From Streptomyces fulvorobeus (GTDB taxonomy: Bacteria; Actinomycetota; Actinomycetes; Streptomycetales; Streptomycetaceae), in the NCBI RefSeq assembly GCF_013167895.1, contig NZ_BLWC01000001.1:1426001-1490000 (forward strand): 64,000 nucleotides of DNA, in the 5' to 3' direction. A program made the translations under genes and the position numbers. Numbering within the stretch: position 1 is the stretch's first letter; each line of letters begins with the position of its first letter. Of the stretch, positions 9,148-22,178 are shown piece after piece. The notes below the pieces were generated by a model. That model was not told where the DNA came from. It saw only the letters and a program-made list of their open reading frames with translations, and did not search any database.

Positions 9148-9858
9148 CTAGCGCCGCACAGACTCCCCAGGCCCCGCATCGGAACCCTCGGAGCCGTCCG
9201 AACCCTCGGCGCCCTCCGACCCCTCCGCCACCCCCCACGGCGCCTCCGGCGCCCACTCCCCCTCAGGATCCCGCGGAGCGAACAGCGCCGTCAGCCCCAG
9301 ATGCACCAGCATCGCCACGATCGGCCACGCCAGCACCACCCCCGCGGCATGCAGCTCCAGCGGCGCGTCGAAGGCGACGCCCTTCCCCGCCTCCCGCGCC
9401 CGGGCGACCACATCCGACGAAGGCCCGAACCAGACGCCGATCCCCCAGGCCAGCAGCGACCCCAGCAGACCGCCGAGCGCCAGCCCGGCCACCAGCAGAA
9501 TGCCCCCGCTGCGCCGGTAGAAGAACACGGCGAAAGCGGCCACGACCCCGAACCCGAGCGCCAGCAGCACGAACGTGCCGTCCGCCGCCACCGCCTCCTC
9601 GCCCTCGCTGTTCTTGAGGAAGACCGCCGTGTCGTCGGAGACCAGCGGCACGCGGGGCGCCAGCCACAGCCACAGGAGCCCGAGCAGCAGCCCCGCGGCC
9701 GTGAGCAGGGCGGTGATCACGGCGGCCTGCCGCAGCTCCGTCGCCGCTTCCCGGCCGTGCGCCGGCGCAGGACCGGGCGCGGGAGAGGCCCCGGACGGCG
9801 GCGTCTGCCACGGATCGTTGGACGAGGGCTGGTGCGGCGGCGTCAGAGGTGCGGTCAC
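9148..9858 (-). CDS. Actinobacterial integral membrane protein
   Basis: 236 aa with four clear membrane segments: AAVITALLTAAGLLLGLLWL (about 45-65), FVLLALGFGVVAAFAVFFY (about 95-113), GILLVAGLALGGLLGSLLAW and the segment around VVLAWPIVAMLVHLGLTALF. The N-terminus is Pro-rich and cytoplasmic-looking. The C-terminus is an acidic Glu/Gly/Ser tail with repeated EGSEGAEGSDGSEGSD. It resembles the uncharacterised DUF2567 membrane proteins. No enzymatic motif is visible. It ends just past a convergent intergenic repeat and lies about 100 bases downstream of the ABC-2 permease. Confidence 0.75.
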   Translation of the reverse strand: MTAPLTPPHQPSSNDPWQTPPSGASPAPGPAPAHGREAATELRQAAVITALLTAAGLLLGLLWLWLAPRVPLVSDDTAVFLKNSEGEEAVAADGTFVLLALGFGVVAAFAVFFYRRSGGILLVAGLALGGLLGSLLAWGIGVWFGPSSDVVARAREAGKGVAFDAPLELHAAGVVLAWPIVAMLVHLGLTALFAPRDPEGEWAPEAPWGVAEGSEGAEGSDGSEGSDAGPGESVRR

Positions 9859-9961
9859 CGTGCCATCGTGCCAGGTGACCCTGTGCCGCGCCGCACCGGA
9901 CCGAATCCCCCGGCCACCCGCAGCCGGGCACCCCGCACCCCCGGACCCGCGAGGCGAACCG

Positions 9962-10800
9962 CTAGCGAACCGCGGCCCGCCGGTACGCCCACGTGGCCAC
10001 CGCCAGCGACAGCACCCCCACCACCGCGCACACCGCGAGGTCCAGCGCGATCACCGCCCACTCCGGACTCGCGTCGAAGGACCGCGCGAGCGCCTCCACC
10101 CCGTACGTCGACGGCAGCAGGTCGCGCGCCCACCCGACCGGCTGCGGCAGCCGCTCCGCCGGCAGCACACCCAGCAGCAGCGCGGCGGACATGCCGAGCT
10201 GCCCGAGCAGCGTGGCGAACTCCTGGCGCGGCGCCAGCAGACCGAGCGCCGCCCCCAGACCGGCCAGCGCCGCCCCGGACAGCGGCACCACGGCGACGAG
10301 CACCCACAGGTGGCCCATCGGCAACTGGAACAGCACACTGCCGGTCACGGCCGTCACGATCGTGCCGGGCACCGTGAAGGACGCGTACGCCCCCGCCGTC
10401 CCCAGCACCACCGCGGCCGGCGGCACGGGCAGCGTGGCGTAGTGGTCGAGCCCGCCGCCGGCCCGCAGCTGGCCGAAGTACTGGGCGAGCAGGTTCAGCG
10501 CGACGAAGGCCACGACCAGCACGCTGGACCCCGCGACGACGGCCCTCGCCTCGGACCCGCCGTCCACGACGCCCCGCATCAGGACCATGATCCCGACGGA
10601 CTGGAAGGTCGCCACGAACAGCAGCGGAATTTGGGCGACCCGGGCCCGCGAGAGCTGGGCCCGGTACACGGCGGCGAGCGCGGGCAGCAGCCGCGCCCGG
10701 GGGCCAGCGGGGCCGGCGCGGGGAGCGGGGTGCCGACCGGTCCGGCAGCCCGGAACCGCTCGGCCGCCACCCCCGCCTCCGCGCGAACAATGCTCGTCAC
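9962..10800 (-). CDS. ABC-2 type transporter permease, apparent frameshift
   Basis: Membrane subunit of an ABC exporter with about six hydrophobic segments, among them IPLLFVATFQSVGIMVLM, AVVAGSSVLVVAFVALNLLA, LWVLVAVVPLSGAALAGLGA and AVIALDLAVCAVVGVLSLAV. The intact frame opens only at a GTG at 10669. The better start is the GTG at 10800, preceded by AAGGGGAG at normal spacing and followed by VTSIVRAEAGVAAERFRA. That frame then needs a shift between about 10680 and 10760 to join the membrane part, where downstream coding reads GPRARLLPALAAVYRAQL. The stretch is full of G runs, so one lost base is the simplest explanation. It pairs with the ATPase ending at 10859. Confidence 0.8.
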
Positions 10801-10858
10801 CTGGCGCCGCTCCCCTTGGATACCTGAGATACGCGAGTCGCGTGAGACACGTGTACGT

Positions 10859-11878
10859 TCACGCCTTCACCAGCCCCTCGGTCGCCCTGACCGCGTCCCC
10901 GCCCAGTGCCAGGTAGACGTCCTCCAGGCTGGGCGTGGCCAGCGTGAAGTCGTCCAGCGCGGCGAACGCCGCCCCGCCCGTCACCGCCGCCACGGCCGCC
11001 CGCGCCTCGTCGGGCGCCAGCCGCAGCACCCAGCGCCGCCCGGACTCCGTGGCCGAGCCGCGCAGCGCCGCCACCTCGGGTACGTCCATCGGGGCCCGCT
11101 CGCGCCAGACCAGCTCGACCCGGACCTCTCCCGCCACCTGTTCCTTGAGCCCGTGAGGGGTGTCGCAGGCGATGACCTTGCCCCGTTCCAGCACCGCGAC
11201 CCGGTCGAGCACCGTCTCGGCCTCGATCACGTTGTGGGTGACGAGCAGCACCGTGACTCCCCGCTCCGCCCTGCGCCGGTCGACGGCGGCCCAGACGGCA
11301 CGCCGGGCGACGGGGTCCATACCGGTGGTGGGTTCGTCCAGCACGAGGACGGGCCGTTCCCCGACCAGCGTCGCCGCGAAGCACGCGAGCCGCCGCTGAC
11401 CGCCGGAGAGCCGCTTCAGCGGCCGCCCTGCCAGCTCGGTGAGTCCCAGCTCCTCCAGGACGTCGTCGCGGGCGGCCCGTGCCTGGCGGACCGGGAGGCC
11501 GCGCAGCCGCCCGGTGGTCTCGGCGGCGAGGGAGACGGTCAGTTCGTCGAGGGCGGTGGATTCCTGGCCGAGGTAGCCGATCAGCCGGGAGGCCCGCTCG
11601 GGATGGCGTACGAGGTCGTGGCCCAGGACGTCCACGCTGCCGGAGTCGGGCCGCATGAGGCCGGTGAGCTGGCGTACCAGGGTGGACTTGCCCGCGCCGT
11701 TGGGGCCGAGCAGGCCGAAGATCTCGCCCTGCCGGACATCGAGGCTGATCCCGTCGGTGGCGCGCACCTCGGGGATGGCCGCCGCGCCGCGCCGGCCGCG
11801 GACCGCGGGATAGGTCCTGACCAGATCACGCACCGCGCACACGGTCCCGGTCTGCGCCTGTGCTGTGCCGGTACTCAC
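10859..11878 (-). CDS. ABC transporter ATP-binding protein
   Basis: 339 aa ATPase of a drug or daunorubicin-type ABC-2 exporter. All motifs are intact: Walker A GPNGAGKST, signature LSGGQRR, Walker B VLVLDEPTTGMDP and the switch histidine in LLVTHNVIEAE. The C-terminal extension after residue 230 is the usual accessory domain of this exporter class. GTG start at 11878. It lies 58 bases upstream of the matching permease, so the two form a transcription unit. Substrate is unknown. Confidence 0.92.
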   Translation of the reverse strand: MSTGTAQAQTGTVCAVRDLVRTYPAVRGRRGAAAIPEVRATDGISLDVRQGEIFGLLGPNGAGKSTLVRQLTGLMRPDSGSVDVLGHDLVRHPERASRLIGYLGQESTALDELTVSLAAETTGRLRGLPVRQARAARDDVLEELGLTELAGRPLKRLSGGQRRLACFAATLVGERPVLVLDEPTTGMDPVARRAVWAAVDRRRAERGVTVLLVTHNVIEAETVLDRVAVLERGKVIACDTPHGLKEQVAGEVRVELVWRERAPMDVPEVAALRGSATESGRRWVLRLAPDEARAAVAAVTGGAAFAALDDFTLATPSLEDVYLALGGDAVRATEGLVKA

Positions 11879-11940
11879 GAGGTACGAGGGTACGGGGTCG
11901 GATGCCCCGGATTGCGCCCGGGGTCGCACCGCCCCGGCCG

Positions 11941-13194
11941 CTACTCGGCGAGCGGAACGTGCTCCGCGGCGGCCCGCACGTCGATCTCGCGCCAGAACCC
12001 GGCCCGGATCGCGTACCGGTCGTGTTCGTCGATCTGGTCGTCCTTGTGGGCGAGCAGCCCGAACCGCGCCGCGTACCGCAGGAGCTCGCCGTCGATGCGG
12101 TGCGGGATGCGCGGGTACATGGTCGAGAGTTTCTGGAGGTGGACGGTCTCCGGGAGCCGTTCCATCCACCGGCGGGCGAAGACCTGGCCGACCTCGAACG
12201 GATCGCCGCCGACGGTCGTGATGTCCTCCTCCCGGTCCGCCCAGCGCTGTTCCGCGCTGGTGAGCTGGGCGAGGGTGGGCAGCGAGGCCGTCTCGGCCGG
12301 TTCGCCGAGCGGTCCGCCGCGCTCGACCCAGCCCTTGTCGGACGACCAGCGCAGGGTGGCGTTGGCGGGAGCGGCCGGCCCGGGGTGCTGCGTGGCCTGG
12401 CTGCCGGGACCGCGCAGGGCCGCCAGGTCCTTCGGTGTGGGGACGCCGCGGTGGCCGGGCCCCGGCGGGGGGCCGCTGTCCTGCTCGGCCGTCGCCTGGG
12501 CCCCGTTCCGCGCCGCGGCCTGGGCCTCGGATGCGCGCTCGGCCGATGCCGCCAGCGCGGCTTCGGGGAGGGGCGCGGAGAGGATCGCGGCGATCTCCGG
12601 GCGCGGGACGGGGGGCGGGGCGCAGATCCCGCCGATCTCCTTGGCCCGTACGGCCTTGGTGATCCAGGCCCGGTCGAGCACCCGCCGTTCGTCGGCCTCC
12701 GCGACGAGGTCCTCGGACTGGTTGTAGTCGCCGTCCGCGGCCTGCACGGCCCAGAGGTGGACGGCCACCCCGTGCTCCTTCGCCGACATGAGCCCCGGCA
12801 GCAGGTCGCCGTCGCCGGTCACGAGCACCACGTCGGAGCAGGCGCGGTTCCTGGCGAGCTCGGTGAGCTCGGCGTGCATCGCCGCGTCGACGCCCTTCTG
12901 CGCCCAGCGGCCGTCGCTGCGGGTGAGGGCTCCCAGCCGGACGGTGACGCGGGGCATCACCCGCAGCCGGCGGTGTTCCGGCTGCGGTACGCGGTCGGGG
13001 GCGCCGTCGAACCAGTAGATCCGGAGAAGGGGTTGCTGGGTGTCCGCCTCCGCGCGTTCGCGCAGCCCCTGGATCAGGGCGGCGTGGTCGACGGTGATGC
13101 GGGAACGGGCGGGCTCCCCGGCCAGCAGGCTGGCGGCTGCGCCCAGCAGATAACCGGCGTCCACCAGGACGACACAACGGTCCACGCGTTCCAC
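11941..13194 (-). CDS. NYN-domain (PIN-like) putative RNase
   Basis: 417 aa, GTG start. Residues 1-170 form a NYN/PIN-like nuclease domain with the expected acidic residues in VVLVDAGYLLG, QKGVDAAMHAEL and VVLVTGDGDLLPGL. A low-complexity linker rich in Ala, Pro and Gly (about 215-290) joins a C-terminal helical domain (PFEVGQVFARRWMERLPE to FGLLAHKDDQIDEHDRYA) that resembles a winged-helix or LOTUS-like fold. NYN proteins are metal-dependent ribonucleases in other systems, so RNA processing is inferred. Homologues occur throughout actinobacteria but I know no defined substrate. Confidence 0.82.
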   Translation of the reverse strand: MERVDRCVVLVDAGYLLGAAASLLAGEPARSRITVDHAALIQGLRERAEADTQQPLLRIYWFDGAPDRVPQPEHRRLRVMPRVTVRLGALTRSDGRWAQKGVDAAMHAELTELARNRACSDVVLVTGDGDLLPGLMSAKEHGVAVHLWAVQAADGDYNQSEDLVAEADERRVLDRAWITKAVRAKEIGGICAPPPVPRPEIAAILSAPLPEAALAASAERASEAQAAARNGAQATAEQDSGPPPGPGHRGVPTPKDLAALRGPGSQATQHPGPAAPANATLRWSSDKGWVERGGPLGEPAETASLPTLAQLTSAEQRWADREEDITTVGGDPFEVGQVFARRWMERLPETVHLQKLSTMYPRIPHRIDGELLRYAARFGLLAHKDDQIDEHDRYAIRAGFWREIDVRAAAEHVPLAE

Positions 13195-13450
13195 CCTCTT
13201 CCAGGAATTCGGGAACGGTTCTCGGCGGGCCCGGCCGTGGGGAGGTCGGCCCGCTCACTCAGGGGTTCCCTGGAGTCTGCCCGACCGCGCGGAGGTTAAC
13301 GTCCGGAACTCGATCATCGGCGTGGCGGATCGGGAAAACGGGACACCACGGCATACCACTACGCACGGTAATGATCCAACATGCGGCATATACGGCGCTA
13401 TGTGAATCTGGCAGCGGTCCTGGCCCCGAGAGTCCCCTAGGAGGAACACC

Positions 13451-13633
13451 ATGGCCAAGAACAAGAACCGCAAGCAGGGCAGCCAGCAGGATCGCTCCGC
13501 GTCGGCCGCTGAGCGTGGTGCGCAGGACGCGAAGACCTCGTCCTTCGAGGCACAGAGCGGTCCCCAGTCGCGTTCCCAGGGCAGCCCCGCGGATGTCGCC
13601 CGTAAGCACCAGCGGCGCTTCGGCCACAACTGA
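13451..13633 (+). CDS. Conserved small hydrophilic protein
   Basis: 60 aa after a strong AGGAGG ribosome binding site (13440-13445). The peptide starts MAKNKNRKQGSQQDRSASAA and is rich in Gln, Ser, Lys and Arg with no hydrophobic segment, so it is probably disordered and cytoplasmic. The C-terminus VARKHQRRFGHN is basic. It looks like a conserved Streptomyces small protein of unknown role. High-quality initiation signals and a perfect terminator right after it support real expression. Confidence 0.8.
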   Translation: MAKNKNRKQGSQQDRSASAAERGAQDAKTSSFEAQSGPQSRSQGSPADVARKHQRRFGHN

Positions 13634-13670
13634 CCGGTCCGTTCCCGGTCCGGCCGCGGCCCGAGCGACC

Positions 13671-13707
13671 GGGAGGGGCGCCCCGCTCTTCGCGGGGCGC
13701 CCCTCCC
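13671..13707. terminator. Bidirectional stem-loop terminator
   Basis: A perfect 16-base-pair stem, GGGAGGGGCGCCCCGC with its complement, closes a 5-base loop (TCTTC). It lies between the convergent small gene ending at 13633 and dnaE ending at 13725, so it can serve both transcripts. There is no U tract, as is usual in Streptomyces terminators. Confidence 0.85.
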
Positions 13708-13724
13708 GTCGCGACCGCCGTGTC

Positions 13725-17264
<3,540 letters not shown>

Positions 17265-17421
17265 GGCGCTGGGCCTCCGGAGTCGGACTGGGGGGACAGC
17301 GTGGAAGTCTACGTCCTGGCAGTGACAGCCGAGGGGCACTCCCCGGTACGGTCACGCGTTGAAGGGGCGGGGACGCCCGTCCCATTTGTCATGAACGCCA
17401 GGCAGCAGGAGGCACCACACG

Positions 17422-18747
17422 ATGTCGGAGACGCAGACCGGCGCAGCGCGGCGCGGGGAGCAGATTCTCGCCGTTTTCGACACCGCTTTCGGAGAGCTGC
17501 TGGCCGCCGATCCGGCTGCCTTCCGGGTCAAGTTCAGGAAGATGGCGGGTTCGGCCTTCGCGTTCTACCGCGGCACCGCCTGCCTCTTCTACGAGGACCT
17601 GGCGCGCGAGCGGGACGGCGGACCGTATCTGGACGAGCGCACCGGCCGGGTGTGGGTCCACGGCGACCTGCACGCGGAGAACTTCGGCACGTACATGGAC
17701 GCCAACGGGCGCCTGGTCTTCAACGTGAACGACTTCGACGAGGCGTACGTGGGCCCCTTCACCTGGGACCTGAAGCGCTTCGCCGCGTCCGTGGCCCTGA
17801 TCGGTTACGCGAAGGCGCTGGGTGACGACCAGATCACCGAGCTGGTCCAGGTGTACGCCGCCGCCTACCGGGAGCGCGTCCACGCCCTGGCGACGGGCGC
17901 GAAGAACGACGAGGTGCCGCCCTTCACCCTGGACACCGCCGACGGCCCGCTGCTGGGCGCGTTGCGCGCCGCCCGTTCCCTGACCAGGTTCTCGCTGCTG
18001 GACTCGATGACGGAGATCCGCGACTTCGAGCGCCGGTTCGCCGCGGACGGCGGCGCGATCGATCTGGACGCGGCGACCCGCTACAAGGTGCTGGCCGCGT
18101 TCGACGGCTATCTGGAGACGCTTCCGGACTCGAGTCTGACCCGGCCCGACTCCTACCGGGTGAAGGACGTCGTGGGCCGGCGGGGCATCGGCATCGGATC
18201 GGCCGGGCTTCCCTCGTACAACATCCTCCTGGAGGGCAACAGCGACGCCCTGGAGAACGACGTGGTGATCTACCTCAAGCAGGCGCAGACCCCGGCGGTC
18301 TCCCGGCACATCACGGACGCCGCGGTGCGGGATTACTTCCAGCACGAGGGGCACCGTACCGTCATCTCCCAGCGCGCCCTCCAGGCGCACGCCGACCCTT
18401 GGCTCGGCTGGACGGAGCTCGACGGTTCGGGGCAGCTCGTCGCCGAGGTCTCGCCGTACGCGGTCGACCTGGACTGGTCCGACATCGACGAGCCGGAGGA
18501 GATCGCCGCGGTCGTCGCCGACCTCGGCCGGGCCACGGCGACGATGCACTCGGCGGCGGACGACGAGAGCGGCCACTCGCTGGTGCCGTTCTCCACGGAA
18601 CGGGCGATCGACGCCGCGATCGCGGCCGACGAGGAGGGCTTCGCCGGCCTGCTCGTGGACTTCGCCCACACGTACGGGGCACGGGCCCGCACCGATCATC
18701 AGATCTTCGTGGACCTCTTCCGCAACGGCCGCATCCCCGGTCTGTAG
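17422..18747 (+). CDS. DUF2252 family protein (kinase-like fold)
   Basis: 441 aa, ATG start after GCAGGAGGC. The family signature is clear: FYRGTACLFYEDLA, WVHGDLHAENFGTYMDANG, VFNVNDFDEAYVGPFTWDLK and RFAASVALIGYAKAL. The HGDLHAENF and NDFDEA motifs resemble the catalytic and metal-binding loops of aminoglycoside phosphotransferase-type kinases. The C-terminal half continues the family domain (VKDVVGRRGIGIGSAG, HRTVISQRALQAHAD). Phosphorylation activity is inferred from fold and I know no substrate. A membrane protein gene follows after 41 bases on the same strand. Confidence 0.9.
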   Translation: MSETQTGAARRGEQILAVFDTAFGELLAADPAAFRVKFRKMAGSAFAFYRGTACLFYEDLARERDGGPYLDERTGRVWVHGDLHAENFGTYMDANGRLVFNVNDFDEAYVGPFTWDLKRFAASVALIGYAKALGDDQITELVQVYAAAYRERVHALATGAKNDEVPPFTLDTADGPLLGALRAARSLTRFSLLDSMTEIRDFERRFAADGGAIDLDAATRYKVLAAFDGYLETLPDSSLTRPDSYRVKDVVGRRGIGIGSAGLPSYNILLEGNSDALENDVVIYLKQAQTPAVSRHITDAAVRDYFQHEGHRTVISQRALQAHADPWLGWTELDGSGQLVAEVSPYAVDLDWSDIDEPEEIAAVVADLGRATATMHSAADDESGHSLVPFSTERAIDAAIAADEEGFAGLLVDFAHTYGARARTDHQIFVDLFRNGRIPGL

Positions 18748-18788
18748 AGATCCCCGTACGCGCGGGCGGCCTTAAGGAGCGCCTACAG

Positions 18789-19529
18789 GTGCACATGGGA
18801 CACTCCTCCACGATGGACGTGACAGGGACGCAGCTCAGGGCGGTTCGCGCGGCGCTTTTCACCGCGCTCGTCGTGACGCTCTCGACCGCGTCCCATGTGC
18901 TGCTCTCCCGGGTGCCGCTGCCGCTGACCGTGGTCGCCCCGCTGGCCGCCGGGGTCTTCGCCGCGGCCTTCGCCCTGGCGGGCCGTGAGCGCGGCTTCGG
19001 GGCCATCGCGGGGCTGCTGGTCCCCTTGGAGCTGGCCGCCGACACGGTCTTCACCACCGGTCAGCACCTCTGCTACGGAGCTGCGGGCGGTCCGATCGCG
19101 GGGCCGCTGCGCGCCGTGGGGCTGGACGTCCTGTGCGGTGGCGGTGAGGCGGGCGCGGCCCGGCCGGCCGGTGCCTACGCGGTCGGCGCCCCGCTGGCCG
19201 GGATGACGGGCACGGGCGACCGGGCCGCCGCCCTGCTGGCGTCGCCGGGTCCGCTGGTGCCGTGGCTGCTGCTGGCCGCCCATGTGACCGTCGGCCTGCT
19301 GGCCGCGGCCTGGCTGAGCCGCGGCGAGGCCGCGCTCGCGGAGCTGCTCCGCGCGGCGGCCGCGGTCGCGTTCCGTCCGCTGCTGGTCGCGTTCGCCGTG
19401 GTGGCCACCGCCCGGCGCCGCGCACGGCGCGACACGCTCCCGGCGGGGCGCCCGCACCCGCTCCCGCCCGCCCGCCTCCTGGGGCACTCCGTGGGACGCA
19501 GGGGACCACCGCGCTCGGCCCTCGCCTGA
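18789..19529 (+). CDS. Membrane protein of unknown function
   Basis: 246 aa from the GTG at 18789, selected because AAGGAG ends nine bases before it. An ATG at 18795 is the alternative. At least four hydrophobic segments are seen: the region around LFTALVVTLSTASHVLLSRV, TVVAPLAAGVFAAAFALAG, AIAGLLVPLELAADTVF and PWLLLAAHVTVGLLAAAWLS. The C-terminus is strongly basic (ATARRRARRDTLPAGR) and therefore likely cytoplasmic. No motif identifies a function. Its position between a DUF2252 gene and a secreted thioredoxin-like protein gives no firm clue. Confidence 0.75.
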   Translation: MHMGHSSTMDVTGTQLRAVRAALFTALVVTLSTASHVLLSRVPLPLTVVAPLAAGVFAAAFALAGRERGFGAIAGLLVPLELAADTVFTTGQHLCYGAAGGPIAGPLRAVGLDVLCGGGEAGAARPAGAYAVGAPLAGMTGTGDRAAALLASPGPLVPWLLLAAHVTVGLLAAAWLSRGEAALAELLRAAAAVAFRPLLVAFAVVATARRRARRDTLPAGRPHPLPPARLLGHSVGRRGPPRSALA

Positions 19530-19577
19530 GCACGCACGTCCCCCGCACACGACACCACGCACACCCGGAGATCCACC

Positions 19578-20393
19578 ATGAGCAAGCGCAACACCCAGGA
19601 GAACAAGGCAGCGGCCCGTGACCGGCTGCGCGCGGAGCGCGAGCGCCAGGCCAAGAAGGACAAGGCACGCAAGCAGATCGTCGTCGCCGTATCGGTCGTC
19701 GCCGTGCTGGCCGTGGCCGGCGGTGTCGGCTACGGCGTGACGGAGCTCAACAAGCCCTCCGGCTGGGAGGCCGCCGCGGACGCGAAGAACGTGACCGTGC
19801 CGAAGAACGCCTCAGGCGACGACGGCACGACCGTGGTCATCGGCAAGCCGGCCGCCCGGAAGACGCTGGAGATGTACGAGGACCCGCGCTGCCCGGTCTG
19901 CGCCACCTTCGAGCAGACGGTCGGCGAGACCATCGCGAAGGACGTCGCGGCGGGCAAGTACAAGGTCAGGTTCGTGGGCGCCACGTTCATCGACAACACC
20001 GACAACGGCGAAGGTTCCAAGAACGCCCTGAGCGCCCTGGGCGCGGCGCTGAACGTCAGCCCCGAGGCGTTCACGGCGTACAAGGCCGCCCTGTACTCGG
20101 CGGACTTCCACCCGCAGGAGAGCGAGGACAAGTTCGCGAAGGACAGCTACCTGATCGAGGTGGCGGACTCGGTCGACGCGCTGAAGGGCAACGCGGCCTT
20201 CGAGAAGGACGTCAAGGACGGTACGTACGACAGCTGGGCAATGAAGATGTCCGGGGCGTTCGACAAGAGCGGGGTCGAGGGCACTCCGACGCTGAAGATG
20301 GGCGGCAAGGCCATCACCGCCGAGGGCAGCAAGAACGCGCCGATGACGGTGGCGGAGTTCGACGCCGCGGTCGCCAAGGCGCTCAAGGCGTGA
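19578..20393 (+). CDS. DsbA-like thioredoxin-fold protein, membrane anchored
   Basis: 271 aa. A highly charged N-terminus with an Arg/Lys-rich helix (residues 1-32) precedes one membrane segment, IVVAVSVVAVLAVAGGVGYG (about 34-53), which acts as a signal anchor. The extracellular thioredoxin fold has the active site CPVC (Cys105, Cys108) in EDPRCPVCATFEQ and the cis-proline in GVEGTPTLKMGG. This is the DsbA/BdbD-like architecture used in actinobacteria for oxidising exported proteins. It is followed by a terminator hairpin. Confidence 0.9.
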   Translation: MSKRNTQENKAAARDRLRAERERQAKKDKARKQIVVAVSVVAVLAVAGGVGYGVTELNKPSGWEAAADAKNVTVPKNASGDDGTTVVIGKPAARKTLEMYEDPRCPVCATFEQTVGETIAKDVAAGKYKVRFVGATFIDNTDNGEGSKNALSALGAALNVSPEAFTAYKAALYSADFHPQESEDKFAKDSYLIEVADSVDALKGNAAFEKDVKDGTYDSWAMKMSGAFDKSGVEGTPTLKMGGKAITAEGSKNAPMTVAEFDAAVAKALKA

Positions 20394-20452
20394 CGGGAGG
20401 GAACGCGGAGCGCCGGACGCCAGGGGAGTAATTCCGGACGTCGGTCTCCCGT

Positions 20453-20485
20453 CGGGCGGGCGAACTTCTGCTGTTCGCCCGCCCG
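20453..20485 (+). terminator. Stem-loop terminator after the DsbA-like gene
   Basis: A perfect 13-base-pair stem (CGGGCGGGCGAAC and its complement) with a 7-base loop lies 60 bases after the stop of the thioredoxin-like gene and 43 bases before phoD. It separates the two plus-strand genes into different transcripts. Confidence 0.8.
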
Positions 20486-20528
20486 TTCACCTGCCAGGGC
20501 GTCGTACCGGTCAGTAGGGTGATCGCCC

Positions 20529-22178
20529 GTGACCAGTCGACTCTTCTCCTCACCCACCCGCCGTACTGTGGTCAGGGCCGCCGCCGCCACCGCGGTCGCC
20601 GCCCCCGTCCTCGCCTCCGCGACCGGCGCCGTAGCGGCCGGAGCCCCCGCCTTCCTCCACGGGGTCGCCTCCGGTGACCCGCTGCCGGACGGGGTCCTGC
20701 TGTGGACCCGCGTCACCCCGGCGGCCGACGCGATACCCGGTTCGGGCCGCGGCGCCGACACCGCCGTGCGCTGGGAGGTCGCCGAGGACGCCGCCTTCAC
20801 CCGGATCGCCGCGCGGGGCACGGTGCTCGCGGTCGCCGCGTCCGACCACACCGTCAAGGCCGACGTGCGCGGGCTGCGGCCGGCCACGGCGTACTTCTTC
20901 CGCTTCACGGCGGGCGAAGGGGAGCAGGCACTCTCCCCCGCGGGCCGGACCCGCACGGCACCAGCCGCCGGTGCGGCCGTCCCGGGTCTGCGGTTCGGCG
21001 TGGTCTCGTGCGCCAACTGGGAGTCCGGCTGGTTCTCCGCCTACCGCCATCTCGCCGCCCGCGCCGACCTCGACGCGGTGCTGCACCTCGGGGACTACCT
21101 CTACGAGTACGCGTCGGGGGCGTATCCCGCCGAGGCCGACGTGGTACGCGGGCACGAGCCCGCCCACGAGATCCTCGACCTAGCCGACTACCGCGCCCGG
21201 CACGGGAAGTACAAGACCGACCCGGACCTCCGGGCCCTGCACGCGGCCCATCCGGTGATCGCGATCTGGGACGACCACGAGTTCGCCAACGACGCCTGGG
21301 CCGGGGGCGCCGAGAACCACACGCCGGGCGCGGAGGGCTCCTGGGCGGACCGGGTGGCGGCGGCGAAGCAGGCGTACTTCGAGTGGATGCCGGTCCGCGC
21401 CTCCACCGAGGGCACCGTCTACCGCCGCCTGCGCTTCGGCACGCTGGCCGATCTGCATCTGCTCGATCTGCGTACCTTCCGCTCGGAGCAGGCGTCCGCC
21501 GGCGACGGCGCGGTGGACGACCCGGAGCGCTCCCTCACCGGCCGGGCGCAGCTTGACTGGCTCAAGTCGGGCCTCGCCGGTTCGGACGCCGCCTGGCAGC
21601 TGGTCGGGACCTCCGTGATGATCTCTCCGGTCGCGTTCGGCGCGCTTCCGGCGCATCTGCTCGCGCCGCTGGCGGAGTTGCTCGGGGTGCCCGGGGAGGG
21701 GCTGGCCGTCAACGTGGACCAGTGGGACGGATACACGGACGACCGCAGGGAACTGATCGCGCATCTGCGTGAGCGGGCGGTCAGGAACACGGTCTTCCTG
21801 ACCGGTGACATCCACATGGCGTGGGCCAACGACGTACCGGTGAGGGCGGCGACGTATCCGCTGTCGGCCTCGGCGGCGACGGAGTTCGTCGTGACCTCGG
21901 TGACCTCGGACAATCTGGACGACGTCCTGCGAGTCGCCCCGCAGACCGTCTCGCTGGTCGCCGCGGCGGCGGTCAAGGCCGCCAACCGCCATGTGAAGTG
22001 GGTCGACATGGACTCGCACGGCTACGGCGTCCTCGATGTGACCGCCGAGCGGTCGCAGATGGACTACTACGCGGTCTCCGACAAGCGGAATCCGGACGCC
22101 ACTTCGTCCTGGGTGCGCTCCTACCGGACGCTCAGCGGTACGCAGAGGATCGAGCGCGCCGACCACCCCGTGCGCTGA
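20529..22178 (+). CDS. phoD: PhoD-type alkaline phosphatase, Tat-exported
   Basis: 549 aa. The N-terminus carries a twin-arginine signal, [20 protein letters not shown], with a likely cleavage after AVAAGA near residue 38. The mature protein has the N-terminal fibronectin-like PhoD_N domain ([20 protein letters not shown]) and the metallophosphoesterase core with metal-ligand motifs [25 protein letters not shown] and TGDIHMAW. PhoD hydrolyses phosphate mono- and diesters outside the cell with Ca and Fe. GTG start. In Streptomyces, phoD genes are commonly under phosphate control by PhoP, but I see no convincing PHO box here. Confidence 0.93.
   Translation: MTSRLFSSPTRRTVVRAAAATAVAAPVLASATGAVAAGAPAFLHGVASGDPLPDGVLLWTRVTPAADAIPGSGRGADTAVRWEVAEDAAFTRIAARGTVLAVAASDHTVKADVRGLRPATAYFFRFTAGEGEQALSPAGRTRTAPAAGAAVPGLRFGVVSCANWESGWFSAYRHLAARADLDAVLHLGDYLYEYASGAYPAEADVVRGHEPAHEILDLADYRARHGKYKTDPDLRALHAAHPVIAIWDDHEFANDAWAGGAENHTPGAEGSWADRVAAAKQAYFEWMPVRASTEGTVYRRLRFGTLADLHLLDLRTFRSEQASAGDGAVDDPERSLTGRAQLDWLKSGLAGSDAAWQLVGTSVMISPVAFGALPAHLLAPLAELLGVPGEGLAVNVDQWDGYTDDRRELIAHLRERAVRNTVFLTGDIHMAWANDVPVRAATYPLSASAATEFVVTSVTSDNLDDVLRVAPQTVSLVAAAAVKAANRHVKWVDMDSHGYGVLDVTAERSQMDYYAVSDKRNPDATSSWVRSYRTLSGTQRIERADHPVR

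Noticed and set aside
9575..12727. Very long plus-strand open frame opposite the ABC operon
   Set aside because: Long open antisense frames are expected in DNA of this GC content. The translation is Arg/Pro/Gly/His-rich without domains, and the minus-strand genes have clear motifs.
20473..20491. GTTCGCC and GTTCACC upstream of phoD as a PHO box
   Set aside because: The heptamers are 12 bases apart rather than the usual 11, and the first belongs to the terminator hairpin, so the match is not convincing.
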